64,000 nucleotides of DNA from Chloranthus sessilifolius (GCA_021018995.1 CM037590.1:79268097-79332096); one strand, 5' to 3'. Counted from the first letter of the stretch, positions 10,430 to 23,853 are shown. Program-made: numbers and translations. The notes: generated from the sequence alone by a model not told the origin.

Positions 10430-11060
10430 TTCATTAATTCAATCGCACAGATAGTAGAGTGTTTGTGAGGTCAGATTTGGCTTGGAAGGTTTATCACTCG
10501 CGCAGAAGGCCTTTAATTGGTCGTGCATCTGCTTTGGCTTTTAAAGCACTCGCGAGGAAGAGTTTGCATTGCTTTGGCTCTGCTCGCGTAGTAGAGCTTT
10601 AGGTACTTCCTCTCACGAGGGTCTCGCGTGGACTTGCTAGGCTCCTTGTGAATTGGGTAGCACAGCTCACGCAGATGACTTTAGGCTTTTATGTGCATGA
10701 GAGCTGTATGAGGGAATTTTTGGAGCTCTCTCTCCTCTTGAACTATGCGAGAGCTGCGCGAGGTTTCTTGAATTCTTTAATGCAAATTGACCTCGCAAGA
10801 CTATGTGTGCGGCTATGTGAGGCTTGATCCTTGCGAGGGCATCGCGAGTTAGATTTTTGAAGGTTGTAGTGCGTGAGAACTTCGTGAAGACTTTGAGTGT
10901 TGAGAGCATAAGAAGTGCCGACTGCTGTGCGAAGTAACTTTCTGAGACCACTCCTTCATTGAACGGGCAAGTTCCTCGTGAGTGCTTTTGTGCTACATGT
11001 ATCAGCTACGCGAGGAGGCTTTGCTGCAGACTTAAACAGCACGAGGCACACTTGTGACTG
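10430..11060. promoter_or_regulatory. CTCGCGAG-type palindrome array in U3 of the 3' LTR
   Basis: More than a dozen close variants of CTCGCGAG, GCGCGAG and CTCGCG(T/C) occur in about 600 bp directly upstream (in element orientation) of the LTR TATA box. The motif is its own reverse complement. Many copies have drifted to CTCGTGAG or CTCACGAG, as expected for methylated CpG. The matching array in the other LTR is at about 26090-26700. The motif could be a dimeric factor site; that role is inferred. Confidence 0.6.
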
Positions 11061-11407
11061 CACGAGATAGCACATTTATGCTTCTCTGCTGCATGCAGCT
11101 GTCGCTGTTACAAATTTCTCTACTCACATCCCTACTTCTTTCATCTGCTAGACTTCTTTGGTCCACCTTGACATAGAAACTAGTCACCATGGTGTGTACC
11201 ACCATGGTGTTCCACCAGTCTTTGGCACAACAGTCAACCTTGGCTTGAATTCTCTCTCTTTTTGGCTTTAAACACTTGAACTTTGTACTAAGCTGCAGTT
11301 GTTATTATTGACTATAAAATATACTCAACAAAGGATTATTAGACAACTATAAGGAGTAGTGAAGGCTAGGTTAAGAGGTGAAAAGTGATACTCTTCAGTG
11401 AATAACA

Positions 11408-13470
11408 CACCCCCAAACCTGATCTTTGCTAGTCCTCGAGCAAAGTAAAATTTAAACAACTACTTTAGGAATGTAAATGCCACTTTCGTAGGGAGCACAA
11501 ATACATTTAGCTTATGCATCAAGCCTTTTAAACCCTTAGGTGATCCCCAGTGGAGGAGTGAAGTCTCCTAAGGGTTTTCAGTGAAGATACCCACAAACTT
11601 CTTAATAAAATAGTTAACAAAAGTGCAACATTTATCAAATAATCTTTCAATAAATAGAGCATCAGTCCACCTTTGAATGTTTTCAAAATGTGAGGAATTT
11701 AAATAACTAAAATGCACATACCATTTAACATGAAAAACTCTTACATGTATGCACATAATTTCCAATCAACTTACACAAAGAAATTCAGCAAATGAATGTC
11801 AATACTGAGCTCACCATCAATTCAAAAATTAAGTTTAGACAATGCCCAATACATTCAATGTCAGACCTAATGCTTACCAGGGCAGTCTCTCACCAAGAAC
11901 TTTGAGGGTTTTCATTTTCACACAAGCTCAAGAATAGTTACAGTCCCAAAATGGGTCTGCAAGCATGAGCATAGGCAAGGCTCCTAAGTTCTGGCATCAT
12001 TGACTCTTTCTCACCATAGATTGGACAACTCCTCATCTCCACATAACAACCCCTTCAACTTAGGATCACAAGGTCTTATGATTGAGTTGTAATGTGACTT
12101 ATGGGTGTAGGTTATAAAGAATGGAATGATGAAAAGGATGTAAAATTGAGAAATCAGTAGGTGAAGGAGGTGATTCATGACTTCACCTTCTTTTAATTTT
12201 AGTATATTTCATCTTCTTTGATATTTTTCATACTTGAAGTGGCCAGCTTCTCTTCTTATTTTTACTTTTTTCAATAAAATTTCCTCTTGACTTCTCTTTA
12301 TTCCTTTTCATTATATATAAATATTTTTCTTTTGGATATATTTTTCTTTTCTTTTTATTTTTATGTTTAAGAAATGTCACACTCTTCCCAGCTGTTACAC
12401 TGCTATCCTCCTTTTGTGCTCCTTCTCCATTCACCAAATGTTGACCCTAGCTTGACCATCTGCAACTCTTTCTCCCTTACCTTCTGAATTCTCATAGTGG
12501 GGGTAGGTTTGAATCAGGTTGACAAGTTTAGGTGCAAAGACTCAGGTGTATTTTAAAGAAAAACTAGAAATTAAGGTTCAAAAGGTGTATGCACAAGGGC
12601 AGTTTACTGGGTTTAGTATCCTTAAGCTCAAATTGTCCAAGAGAAGGCCTTGATCCTTTCCTAAATGTCGTGGGTGTTGTCAACTATTTCAACTTGGAGA
12701 TACCACACCTATAATAAGGAAATAGACTCAGCCAATCCTTAGAGCAAAAAGAATTGCCTAAGACACTCCTCAAATAGAAAAAATTTTTGTAGGCCCAAAT
12801 CTCACTAGGTATGATCTTCCATTGAATTCATAGGCATGCTCTTGCCTTTTTCTCTGTTTGATGGTTCACTAAGTGCTGACACAAATGAGTTTTCTTGATG
12901 TTTACCTCGTGAAAATGTTAAATTTTAAAAGCTTTTAATGCCTAAAGGCCTGTAAAATTTTTAAATCTTCTCATTTTTGAAGTTTCTTAGGTGAAGTTTG
13001 CTCTATTTCTATCTCATTCACTTGGTTCCACTGTACTTAGGTTAACTACATCATTGGCAAACCTTGCCACACTCCCAAGCCTATGAGGAACAGTGTCCTC
13101 ACTGATTCAAAGATAAAGGACATGTGCAACAGGATATAGTTATAAAAATAGTACACAAAACAAAGCAAGTAAAATTAACATATAAAACTCACACAAAACT
13201 CACACAAACAAGGAGAACAAATAAGTAAACAACAGACATAAAGTAAACCAAGCAAAATCTACCAAAGAGAACTTTCATTTATAACATAGGAATTTGTACA
13301 ATGCAAGGAAAAATAACTACAAAAAGATTTTACAAAAAACTATCTAACTACTACATGTACAAAGTCTAATCATCTAAATTTTCTGTTGCATCAACTTTGT
13401 CATGGACTCCTTACCCTTTTTCCTTCTTGAGAGCAATAGTAGTTGGCTTGTATCTTTTGGAAGTGGTTTT
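11408..13470 (-). other. Polypurine tract and noncoding 3' spacer of the Athila-type element
   Basis: The tract cacccccaaacctg (11408-11421) is the minus-strand purine run GGTTTGGGGGTG that primes plus-strand DNA. At 11480-11607 a block is strongly conserved with the plus-strand Athila-type element (45241-45370). The rest to 13470 has no coding signal. It contains a GAGGA...TCCTC type palindromic phrase near 13082 that recurs in the remnant at 7690. Confidence 0.8.
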
Positions 13471-13473
13471 TCT

Positions 13474-16400
13474 CTACTTGGTACTGCTTCTCTTCTTGGG
13501 AGTTGGCTCTAGCTTTGAAGCAAGATCCTTTATGTTGATCCCAGGTTTTATCTTTTTGGGCTCTTGGGGTTTAGGAGCAGTTGCCCTTAGAGGGGCAGTA
13601 GCAGTGAAGAGAGAGGCAACAGTTGCTGCCAAATCTCTGTCGCCAATATCAGATAACGTCTGTTGCAATACTACAACAGTCCTAGCATACTCATTTGCCC
13701 TATCCTCCACCATTCTCAGGGCCATCTGTAGATTTTTGATCACATCCTCCATCCCATCAGCTCTATTCTTCTCTTCATTGTATTTCAGCAATGTCTCCCT
13801 CCATCCATGCTTCATTCTCCTTTTCTCCATCTTATAAGTGAGTTCTAAAATTTTAATGATCTAGGAGTGGCTACTTCACTGAAGTTCTGAGGTCAGCCAT
13901 GCCTCTAACCACATCCCTCTTGATGTAGGCATTTTCTTTCATTGCTCTTAGGAGGGTGTAGTATGGGGGCATGGGGTTGAAAGAGGCAGGTAGTATGGTG
14001 TCATCATCTGTGGAAGGACGGTCAGCCAGCAATTGGGGTTGTGTGGATGAAGATGAAGGGATGGATGATGGTATGGGTAGGGTGGAAGTAGAGGGTATAG
14101 GCTAGGGGACTTTAGATTTAGGTAGGGTGAGGTCTATTATCTCTGGGTCTATTTAGGAGGCTTTTGAGGAGGTAGGGATTAGGTTTTCAACATCTGTGGC
14201 AGCATCAGATGTTGCTACTGCAGGTGAGATTGCAAGTTGGGGTTATGGGTAAGAGAGTTCTAGAGGTGGGGCAATAAAGGGTGGCTGTATAGGCTCAGGT
14301 TGAGGTTCAGGGTCAGGGCCAGTTTGGGTGGAGGCAGTGGTAAATATAATTGGGGGGATTTTTGGAATAGGTTCAATGTGTGTAGCAGCAACAGGGTGTT
14401 GCAGTTAAGGTTAAGGGTTGGGGAGATGGGGGTGGTGTTGGTAAATGGATAGGTGGAGGGATAAATGGCTATTGGAGAGGTTGGGTTAAGGCTGATAAGG
14501 TTGATTGGATGACTTGTAAACTGGTTTGAATGGAGGCCCTATTTTGGAGGGTGGAGTTTATGGCTTGAAGGTTGGCCTCAATCAATGTTTGAGATTAGGT
14601 GTTGGCCATTATCTGGGTTTGAAGGGAGAGGAGGAGGTTAAGGATTTGGGGTAGGGGGTCAGGTATGATAAGGGTTGTGGGTTGGGTGGTTGTAATTGGT
14701 TGAAATGGTGAAGTGGTTGCATGATGAAAGTTAGTTGGCTGTGGGGAAGTAGGGGTAGGGATAAAGCGATGGGGCTGTGGTGAATCAGGAAGAGGGACAA
14801 ACTTATAATTGATGTCCCCTATAATAGAGGTCATCATAGCTGAGTATCCCTCTGGTGAGAAGGGGTCTTGGTCATGGGAAGGGGAAAATGGAATGGAATG
14901 GCCCAAAGGTTCAAGTGTATCAGATTCGACTATGGAAGAGGGTTCAGTGGGTTGAGGTGAGGCTAGTGGGGAGCTATGTGGGATGTCAGGAATTTGAGGC
15001 TCCGATTCAGCATGGTGGACTGGAGAGACTTGGGCTGGTGAGAGTGGTTGTATGTCAATGGTTGGGTCTGGAATGACTGTTGTTTCAGGGATAGGTAAAG
15101 GTTGGGATATATATGTAGGTTGGGGCTCAGTGGGGGCTTTGGATTGTTTCCTTTTTTTGTATGTGACTGTAACAAGTGGGCTGGGATGGGCTATGGAGGG
15201 TGGTAATGCTAAAGTCACAGCAGGTATGGTGTGTGTTGTTGAGGTTGCGGTGGCTGTGGGAATAATGGGAAAAATCGGATCAGCTGTGGAGGGTTGTGAG
15301 ATTTGTGTGGTGGTGGGTAAGGTAGTGCTAGCTGGCACAATAGCTGGCTTGGGAATGGAAGTGAGTATGGAGGTTATGGGTGATGAAGTAATAGGTGGTT
15401 GCTGAGGTAATGAGGTTATTATTGCCGAGGTAATGGGTGTATGGATGGTTGGTATAACGGCTAGCAATGGAATGGAGGTGGGGATAGCTAGTACAGTGGA
15501 AGTAGCTACTTGAGAAAGGGTAGCAGAGCTGGAAACAGAGGCAGCAGCAGCTACCTCTTGAATTGTGGGGGTTGCTTAAGCTTGTAACTCCTTCTTCTTT
15601 TCAATCAAGGTACCATTGATCTCCCACTGCTTCTTGCCACATTTGCTGGGGGCCAAGGTGAGGGTCTCCTCATTCATCTGAGAGTGGTAGCCTCCTAGCT
15701 GCAGTAGGGCTGTAATGAGCCTACAGTAGGGCAAAGCATGGGGTTTCTGCATGAGGTCCTTCATTCCTTCAAAATGAGTTTTGCTGCATCAATGTAGTGG
15801 TTGCAGTGGAATGATTAGAGGGCATCAGCAATGGGGGACCTCCTCTCTTGTTGGTGTTTAGAGCAATAGACATTCTTTCTCAACACCCCATCCATAAACC
15901 TCAGACTAGGGTACAAGTCTCTCTTCCTAATGGACAGCCTTGAGGCTGTGATTCCTCCAATGAGCTCTTTGGCAATTTCTGAGATTGTGGTTATCAATGG
16001 AGGACCCAAGCCACACTTTGGGATGTATTTGGCTGGTATCCCAAGTATCTTAGCAATGGCTGCTTGGTTAAACAGCAACTCAAAGTCATCAATCAGCATA
16101 AGCAAAGTGGGGCTTCCATCATCCCCAGTCTTCACCCTTACATTTTGGTAAAATAACTACACTAGTCTAGGGAAGACTAGCTGCAATGGGGGCCTGAGAA
16201 GGGGTAACAGTGGGGCCTTGGTTTGGCATTCAATTGAGGTAGTTGTCCCTGGCTCATCTTCAAAGAAAGCTTTGTCAAAGGCAGTCTCTGCCTCAAGCTT
16301 AATTGCAGCCACAAACTCAGAGGGGATTTTCAGTGACTAATCATCAGATTTATCCTCTTGGGCAACCTCAGGGACCTCAGGGGCCACCTCCTTGCCCTTC

Positions 16401-16704
16401 TTTATTTTTTCTTTGATTTCTTAGGGCTTTTAGCAGGTGGGTGGGCTCTGGTCCTCTTCTTAGGGGCAAATTTCTTCTTTTGAGCATGGGTATCAGAGGC
16501 CACAACCTTGGCCTTTTTCACTGGGGCAACCTTCTTTTTCATTTGTTCCACTTGGGGCTCCACAGGGGGTGTAGGCATCTCAGAGGTCTCCACAGTGGAG
16601 GCCTCTGCAATCCTCACAGATTTTTGTGTGGCCACAGGGGTACCAGTTGGTGTAGGGTTCACCAAGGCAGCCAATGTGTTAGTAAATTTGGAACCCGTGG
16701 CCAT
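13474..16704 (-). pseudogene. Extra 3' ORF region of the Athila-type element ('env-like' position)
   Basis: Broken coding region downstream of pol. In order it has a start at 16704 with a Thr/Pro-rich then strongly basic N-terminus (lysine runs such as KKRTRAHPPAKSPKKSKKK), and a folded domain at 15815-16135 and 15576-15764 with LIDDFELLFNQAAIAKILGIP, RKRDLYPSLRFMDGVLRKN and LPYCRLITALLQ. I recognise this as the 'putative plant transposon protein' domain common in Athila extra ORFs. Next comes a ~290-residue Pro/Ser/Thr-rich segment (14595-15467) and a helical, probably coiled-coil tail (13474-13830). Athila ORFs in this position are called env-like, but I see no signal peptide or convincing membrane anchor, so envelope function is not supported. 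The plus-strand element has the same four-part layout. Confidence 0.75.
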
Positions 16705-17069
16705 GGCTACACAAATTCTTCAAAATATGATCTTTAAATTCATAGATTGTGTAATGCACACTCCAAAGATAGTTTTTCATAGAAATTAATCCCTACTAAA
16801 CCTAAAATAGTAGACTTATCAATCCAAATGGGAGGGTGAGCACACTTACCACAAGAGAGCTAGGGTTTCGATCCAAAAGTTGTCCACTGTATCAAATCTC
16901 CTCAAACCAGGTGCCAAATAAATAGGAGGTGTTGTGGAACACAACGGGCGGAGATAAGTGGCCGTGTTGGAGTAGTTTTAGCAGTAGAGAAGAAAGAAGC
17001 GAGGAGGGAGCTCGGAAGTGCTCAGTGGAACTAGGGCAAAGAAGAGATGAAATGAAAAAATTGAAAATT

Positions 17070-17590
17070 CGCAGGGTATAAGAGTGTGACCCCATGCCTC
17101 GCGTGGTTCTCGCCAGGAATTCGTAGGGCAAAGTTCTTCTCACGCAGTAGGCATGAGATCTCGCGAGAAATGCTTTTTAAGGTGCTCAGAAGTCTCGCGA
17201 GGTCAATCATGGAGCTGACTAAGGTCTGAGCTCGTGAGAGGACATTTGCATCTTCCGTGCAGCTAAGCTTTCAAACTCGCAAGGAACATGCAATCAGAGC
17301 ATCAAGGGCCTCGCGCGGCAGTTAGAAGTGTAGGCTTCAGAAATTCTCTTACGTGGCTCTCGCGAGGTACAAAATACATGACCTGCAATTGTCACGCAGC
17401 TCAATGTCACAGAGAAGAGATGGCACGCGAAGTTCATTTGCAGGCATTCTTCAAATCTTTAGCTCGTGAGGCTCTCGCAAAGTAACACAGCTCATTACAG
17501 AGCCCCGCGAGAAAGCCCAAAAATGGCTCGCGAGTGTGAAATTGAATCCATTGAGCCTCGCGACAAGGCAAAACTCACTCTTTCTCAATG
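17070..17590 (-). promoter_or_regulatory. Internal CTCGCGAG array and TATA-like box ahead of the extra ORF
   Basis: Between the end of integrase (about 18050) and the extra ORF start (16704) lies a second dense array of CTCGCGAG/GCGCGAG variants (about 17100-17580), matching the U3 array of this element's own LTRs. A minus-strand CTCTTATACCC (17074-17084) sits at its downstream edge, about 370 bases before the ORF start. The layout mimics the U3 (array, then TATA) and suggests an internal promoter for the extra ORF. This is inference from position and motif sharing. Confidence 0.45.
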
Positions 17591-18049
17591 CTGCACATTG
17601 GCCTATGCATCCATACTGACATGCACCTAACCATTGTGCATCAACACTAACTTTCTTCAAATTTAATCTATTTCATCATGATAATTGTATGCCCATTACC
17701 AACATATACGTAGCAAAAATTCAGAATGCAAATGATTTTCAATTATAGCAAATTCATGAACATTTTCATAATAGTAGGTCAACCACTCAACAGTAACAGA
17801 ATATGCATATCAACATCAGGTCCATACACATTAAATTCAGATGACAAAACATGCACATCACATTATCAACAACACAACTTAAAATAAAATATGCATATCA
17901 ACACACACAAACAACACATGACAGATTGTAAACAAAATAACACACAAATTCAACAAATATGGTACCCAGTGTATAGAGCTGTGGATCACTAATCAGTGGG
18001 AGGTTCATGGAGGTGGATGGTCTGAGGAGGCTCCACAGAATTTTCTACA
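17590..18049 (-). other. Spacer between integrase and internal promoter-like region
   Basis: AT- and CA-rich, no coding signal seen. Confidence 0.5.
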
Positions 18050-19260
18050 CAAATTTTTAACCTTTGACCATTCACTTTCATGATCTTCCCAGACATGGGA
18101 TTCAAGATCTCCACAGCACTAGATGGGGAGGCATGGATGACAGTATAAGGTCCATCCCATCTAGATTTTAACTTCCCTGAAAAGAATTTTAATTTGGAGT
18201 TGAAAAGCCAAACCTTGGTATCAGCATTGAAATCCTTTCTCCTTAGTTTCTTATCAAAGAATGCCTTGGATCTCTCCTTGTAAATTCGTGCATTTGTATA
18301 GGCTTCCAGTCTCAGCTCATCATGCTCTGACAGTTACAATTTCCTGTGAGAATCAGTAGCAGTTATATCAAAATTTAGTGTTTTAATAGCCTATTAGGCC
18401 CTGTGCTATAACTCCACTGGTAGGTGACAAGCCTTACCATAGACCAGCCTAAAAGGGGGCATACCAATAGGGGTCTTATAGGCAATCCTATATGCCCACA
18501 AAGCATCATTCAGCTTTTGTGCTTAGTTCTTTCTATCTATCCTCATAGTCTTCTCCAAGATGTGCTTGATCGCCCTATTAGAAATTTTAACTTGCCCACT
18601 GGTTTGTGGGTGGTAGGGAGTTGCAATCTTGTGTATAAAAGAGTACTTTTTGAGCAGATTCTCAAAAGGCCTGTTATAGAAATGACTCTCTCCATCACTA
18701 ATGATAGCTCTGAGAGTGCCAAATCTAGAGAAAATATTATCCTTTAAAATTTTGAGGGCAACTGTGTGGTCATTTGTCCTTGTGGTAATGGCTTCAACCC
18801 ATTTGGACACATAGTCCACTGCCACAAGTATAAAATTGAAACCTATAGAAGGAGGAAAATGGCCCATAAAATCAATCCCCCAGATGTCAAACATACCACA
18901 AGGATGGGCTGCAATGGTATTGAATCTTTCTTGGAAATGCCTCCCAACCTTTGACATCTTTCACAGGCTTTGCAATGTATGTGTGCATCTTTGAACAAAG
19001 AGGGCCAATAAAACCCACATTGTAATACTTTTGCAGCTGTCTTTTTCTGACTAAAGTGACCTCTACAAGCCTGCTCATGGCACATAGAAAGAATGCTATG
19101 AAACTCACTTTCAGGCACACATCTCCTAACAATTCGATCTGCACAATGCTTGTATAGGTATGGATCCTCCCACAGAAAATGTTTGGCCTGAGAGAAAATA
19201 GGTCTTTGTCCATCTTGGACCAATGAGGGGGGATCCTACCAATAGCAAGAAAAATAATAA
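18050..19260 (-). pseudogene. Integrase domain, minus-strand Athila-type element (fossil)
   Basis: Zinc-binding N-terminus with [18 protein letters not shown] and C..C in [11 protein letters not shown] (about 18950-19100); core with [12 protein letters not shown] (first Asp), IISDGESHF (second Asp) and [15 protein letters not shown] (Glu position altered in this copy). The later [12 protein letters not shown] and WDGPY regions continue down to about 18050. This enzyme inserts the cDNA. The order and phrases are those of the Athila clade. Broken. Confidence 0.9.
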
Positions 19261-20990
19261 TGTGTGCAAACCAGGGCACACTAGACTGCATAGAAAATAA
19301 CTGCTCATTAGGGAACAATTCATTGACAGATGTTGCTACACATTCTTCCAAAACAATTCTAAAGAGGTGGTCAACCACCACATTCTCAACTCCTTTCTTA
19401 TCTTTGATCTCAAGATCAAACTCCTGCAACAGAAGGATCCATCTGATCAGCCTTGGTTTGGCATCCTTCTTAGCCAACAAGTATTTCAGGGTTGAGTGAT
19501 CAGTAAAAATAATAATTTTAGACCTCAACAAGTAAGGTCTAAACTTGTCTACAGCAAACACCACAGCAAGCAACTCCTTCTCAGTGGTTGTATAATTGAG
19601 CTGGGCCCATGCTAGTGTTCTGCTTGTATAATAAATCACTGCAGGTAGCTTATCTTTTCTTTATCCTAAGACAGCACCTGTGGTCAAGTTTGATGCATCA
19701 CACATCAGTTCAAAGGGGAGTGAGTAATCTGGGGCCTAGATTACAAGAGCAGTGGTAAGGTATTTGTTTAAGACTTGGCCTCAAGGCACTCAGCGAAAAA
19801 TTCAAATGGTATATCCTGACACAGTAGGTGGCACAATGGCTTTGCAATTCTGCTAAAGTTCTTAATGAACCCCCTATAAAATCTAGCATATCCTAAACAG
19901 GATCTGATTTGCTTGACAGTCTTGGGTGGGGGCAGGTGTGAGATCAGGTGTACTTTAGCTTTGTCAACCTCTATTCCTCTGTGGGACCACATGACCTAAC
20001 ACAATTCCTTGTGTTACCATAAAGTGGCTCTTTTCTCAACTTAAGACCAAATTGGTCTCTTCACATCTTTGTAAAACCAGGTCAAGGTTACTCAAGCACT
20101 GGCTAAATTGTCCCCATAAACTGAAAAATCATCCATGATGATTTCCAGGAACTTGTCAATCATATAAAAAAAAATTGCATACATGCACCTCTGAAATGTG
20201 GCTGGGGCATTGCATAGTCCAAAAGGCATCCTCCTGTAAGCAAAGGTGCCAAAGGGACATGTGAAAGTAGTTTTTTCTTGATCTTCGGGATACACAGAGA
20301 TTTGGTTATACCCTGAGTATCCATCAAGAAAGCAGTAAAATGCCTTCCCAGTAAACTTATCTAGAATTTGGTCAATGAAAGGGAGAGGGAAGTGGTCTTT
20401 CCTGGTCTTAGAGTTGAGTTTTCTATAATCAATACAAATTCTCCAGCCAGTGGTCTCCCTGGCTGGCATCAACTCCCCAGAATTAGAAGTAATAACTGTT
20501 ATGCCTGACTTTTTGGGTACCACCTGAATAGGTGACACCCACTCTGAATCTGAAATGGGGTAAATCATCCCCGCATCCAATAGTTTTACTATCTCTTTTA
20601 AGACCACCTCTTGCATGTGAGGATTAACCTTCCTCTGCATCTCCATAGAGGGTTTTGAATCCTCTTTCAAGTGAATTTTATATATGCAAACTGAGGCTTC
20701 AATGCCCCCTAGATCAGCAATTGTCCACCCCATTGCCTTTTTGTGCTTCTTGAGAACACATAATAATTCCTCCTCCTGCTCACTAGTGAGAGAGGAGGAG
20801 ATAATCACTGGAAGCTTTTTGTTGTGCCCCAAGAAGGCATACTTTAATGTGTCTAGGAGCTACTTAAGCTTCAGATCAGGAGGACTTTCAATGGAAGGCA
20901 ACAAAGTTGCCTTAGTGGATTGAGGAAGGGGCAGCAATGTAGGTTTTCAGCTGGAATGCTACACTAGGCCCACAGAAGACTCAATTTTGG
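19261..20990 (-). pseudogene. Reverse transcriptase and RNase H, minus-strand Athila-type element (fossil)
   Basis: RT (about 19760-20832) has VVPKKSG, WRICIDYRKLN, FLDGYSGYNQI, CPFGTFAYRRMPFGLCNAPATFQ and the catalytic IMDDFSVYG. RNase H (about 19360-19740) has [24 protein letters not shown] and [10 protein letters not shown]. Strongly Athila-like throughout. Broken in several places. Confidence 0.93.
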
Positions 20991-21069
20991 TGATGTCTTC
21001 TGTCATGAGAGCTTGGGCCTCCTCCTCAACCATACTCCAAATATTTTCTAGGTTTTCAGCAATATTATC

Positions 21070-21765
21070 CTAATCCAACAGATTGAATAATTCCTCTTCC
21101 ATTAGGCCATCTAGTACATCTATTGCATAGCAGTCCTCAATGTCCATCTGAGGCTGCCTAGCAGCATTGTACACATTTAATTGGGCCTTCATGTTCTCAA
21201 AGGTCACCTCCATCACCCCTGACCTGCATTGAATGCAAGCATTTAAAGTGGCCAAGAATGGCCTCCCAAGGATGACAGGAATTGGAGTTTTACTTTTACA
21301 AGGGTCCATGTCCAAAACTAGGAAATCAGCAGGATAGTAGAACTTATCCACCCCCACCAAAACATCCTCTACCACACCCACAGGTCTCCTCTCAGACCTA
21401 TCAGCCAGCTGGAGTACAACTGATGTGGATTTTAGCTCTCCCAAACCTAGCTCCTCATACACAGAATATGGGAGCAGGTTCACACTGGCCCCTAAGTCCA
21501 AGAGGGTTCTACCAATCGTGTGGTTTACAATTATGCAGGGGATAGTAGGTACCCCTGGGTCCTGTAATTTCTCAGGTGTGGCAATGGATAGAACTGATTC
21601 AACATGCTCAATAGTAAATACCTTTTTGGACAACTGCACCCTTACTTTTCTTTTCTGTGTGCAGAGGTCCTTCAAGAATTTAGTATAGGCAGAGACCTGT
21701 TTTATAGCATCAAGCAGGGGCAAATTTATCTTGACCTGCTTAAAGGCCTCCATCATTTCCTCCAT
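21070..21765 (-). pseudogene. Aspartic protease, minus-strand Athila-type element (fossil)
   Basis: The catalytic motif appears as LDLGASVNLLPYSV, with DLGA in place of the common D[ST]GA, as is usual for Athila. It is followed by GRPFLATLNACI near the end of the domain. It cleaves the gag-pol polyprotein in the family. It lies between gag and RT as expected. Confidence 0.9.
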
Positions 21766-22139
21766 CTACGCATTCCCCTTATCAAAAGGAGATGGGCCAG
21801 CAAGTACATGAGGAAATGGTAGCTGTGGGACTGCTGGTGCCACAACTGCATGCCTAACAACATCATGGTCAAAAAAAAAAATTCTTCATTTATTATTTGT
21901 TGTTGGGGCTCAACATCAACCCCTTTATTTTGCCTTGCTGCTCCACAGTAGGGGATGAATTCATTAGTTCTTCAATACTCACATTTCTTTTATTTTCACT
22001 CTCCATGGCCTCCTCAACTGTTCTGCCCACTAAATTATCAATCACCCTGACACTCCTTAGGGTAGTGATTGCATTAGCCTCCTCATGGGTAGAGGAGCCT
22101 TCTCTAATCATGTATTACCCTTTAGGGTTGGCTAAGGGT

Positions 22140-23528
22140 TGACTAGGCAACCTGCCCTCTTCTCTCTTATTCAAAGTATTACAAATTTGACCCACCTGGT
22201 CCTCTATTTTTTTAATGTTTTGCCCATGAGAGTTCAGAATTTGGACCAAGTTTCCCAGATTTTGCATTGATGTCAGTATTTTCTCTTCAAGGAAGAGGAT
22301 CTGGACTACTGTGGGGGCAAGACCAACTGATTGGGCTATGGGGCAGGCAACTAAAAATTCTGCCTTGGTGCATATCCTTGGTTAAATTGGTGTTGAGGTT
22401 TGTATGGAGCTGCCAACTGCTGCGCTGAGGTTGTTGGTATGTGTCTTATCTCCACCTCAAATTGGGGTGATTTCTCCACGTGTACCCAACAGGTTGCTGC
22501 CCATATGCTTGGGCAGGATTGGTATATTCCAGAACTAAATCAGGGAACTGATTGGCTGATGAACAATCTTGAAGTGAATGTGTGGGAGATTGGCATATCA
22601 GACATGCCTCTTCCAGTTATGCAGCCATCTTCGGCTGCATCACATTCATTAATTTATCAAATTTTCAACTCAGATTGTCCACCTTCTGTTCCAATTCACT
22701 CCGCACCTTGGCCTCATACCTTCCACCTCTAGGGGTAGACTCTTTCACCAATTTAGCGGTGCGAGACAGTGACTCCTACTGCATAGAATTCTCACTAATA
22801 ATGTCAAACAACTCCCATGCCTCATCAACTATCTTGTGGAGGTAACTACCCCCACATGAGACATCCACCATGTCCCTACTCTTGGGATTAATTCCTTAGT
22901 AAAATACTTACACAAGTTACCACTATGAAATTTGGTGGTGGGGACATTGTTTTAACATATCTTGAAATCTCTCCCATGCCTCATAAAAACCTTTAGTTGA
23001 GGATTGAGTGAATGACAATATGTTTTTCCTCATCTGACTAGTTTTATTCATGGGAAAGAATTTTACTAGAAATTGACTTTGGAGGTCACTCCATGTCTGG
23101 ATACTATTGGTTGGGAGTTTAGAGAGCTAGGTGCTGGCTTTGTCCTTTAGGGAAAAGGGAAAAAGCCTAAGATTGGGGGCTTCAAGTCCCAAGCCAGCAA
23201 TGTTAAATGTGGGGCAAAGTGCCAAGAATTGATCAATGTACTTGTAAGGATCTTTCTTACTGAGCCCATGAAAAGATGACATCATGTTAATGGTAGAGGA
23301 CTTGATTTCATAATTTCCCTCAACTGAAGGAAATTGTATGTAAAAGGGAGATGTGTAATCCCTAGGTGCACTATATTCCTTCAGAGTTCTTTTCCTCTCA
23401 ACCATTACAGCTGTCGCAGTTTCAACAGTAGGGGCTGGCGTGGTGTTTTTCAGTCTAAGGACTCTTTCAACCTCAGAATTTGGAGGTTCCAACTCAGGGT
23501 TAAGAGACCATCTACTGAGCATACACAC
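22140..23528 (-). pseudogene. gag, minus-strand Athila-type element (fossil)
   Basis: The N-terminal part (23127-23528) has the retrotransposon-gag phrases PFYIQFPSVEGNYEIKSS, FHGLSKKDPYKYIDQFLALC and LRLFPFSLKDKA, close to the same protein in the plus-strand element. A zinc-knuckle region with CLICQSPTHS lies at about 22570-22615. The protein forms the particle shell and binds RNA. Broken. Confidence 0.88.
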
Positions 23529-23853
23529 ACAGAATCAGCAGGCAAAGAAAATGCTCACAGCACATAAAAAAAAAGCAAAAAAAATTTCAAACAGAAATTA
23601 CAGCTAAACGGATTTAAAATTAAACTAATGACATGGAATCCAACACAAATGGACTAAGATTTAAGGTAAAAGAAGTGCAAACAGATCTAGCTAAACTCTA
23701 GCTGTAGCTCTAGCTTTTCCCTGCTACTGTTGTCCAATTATGCAAAAGTTTCACAAAAAATTAGTAGTACTTTTTATTCTATTTAAGGTACAGCTACAAA
23801 GAATGTTCTAAACTAAATTAAAATACAACTCAGGTCTACTAAAAAGATCAATA

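Larger units (their letters stand above)
8186..11407 (-). repeat. 3' LTR of the minus-strand Athila-type element
   Basis: Starts TGTTGATTTATTTCG on the plus strand and ends GTGAATAACA at the polypurine tract. U3 covers about 10228-11407, with a CG-palindrome array at 10430-11060. A minus-strand TATA box (GAGTATATAAGC) lies at 10216-10227. The rest, 8186 to about 10190, is R-U5 and carries an internal ~500-bp tandem duplication (starts near 8233 and 8733). A ccctaaccctaa stretch near 10143 is too short to be telomeric. Confidence 0.92.

Noticed and set aside
14855-15405. Plus-strand open frames (14855-15076, 15052-15405)
   Set aside because: They are antisense shadows of the Pro/Ser/Thr-rich part of the extra ORF, whose biased composition removes stops.
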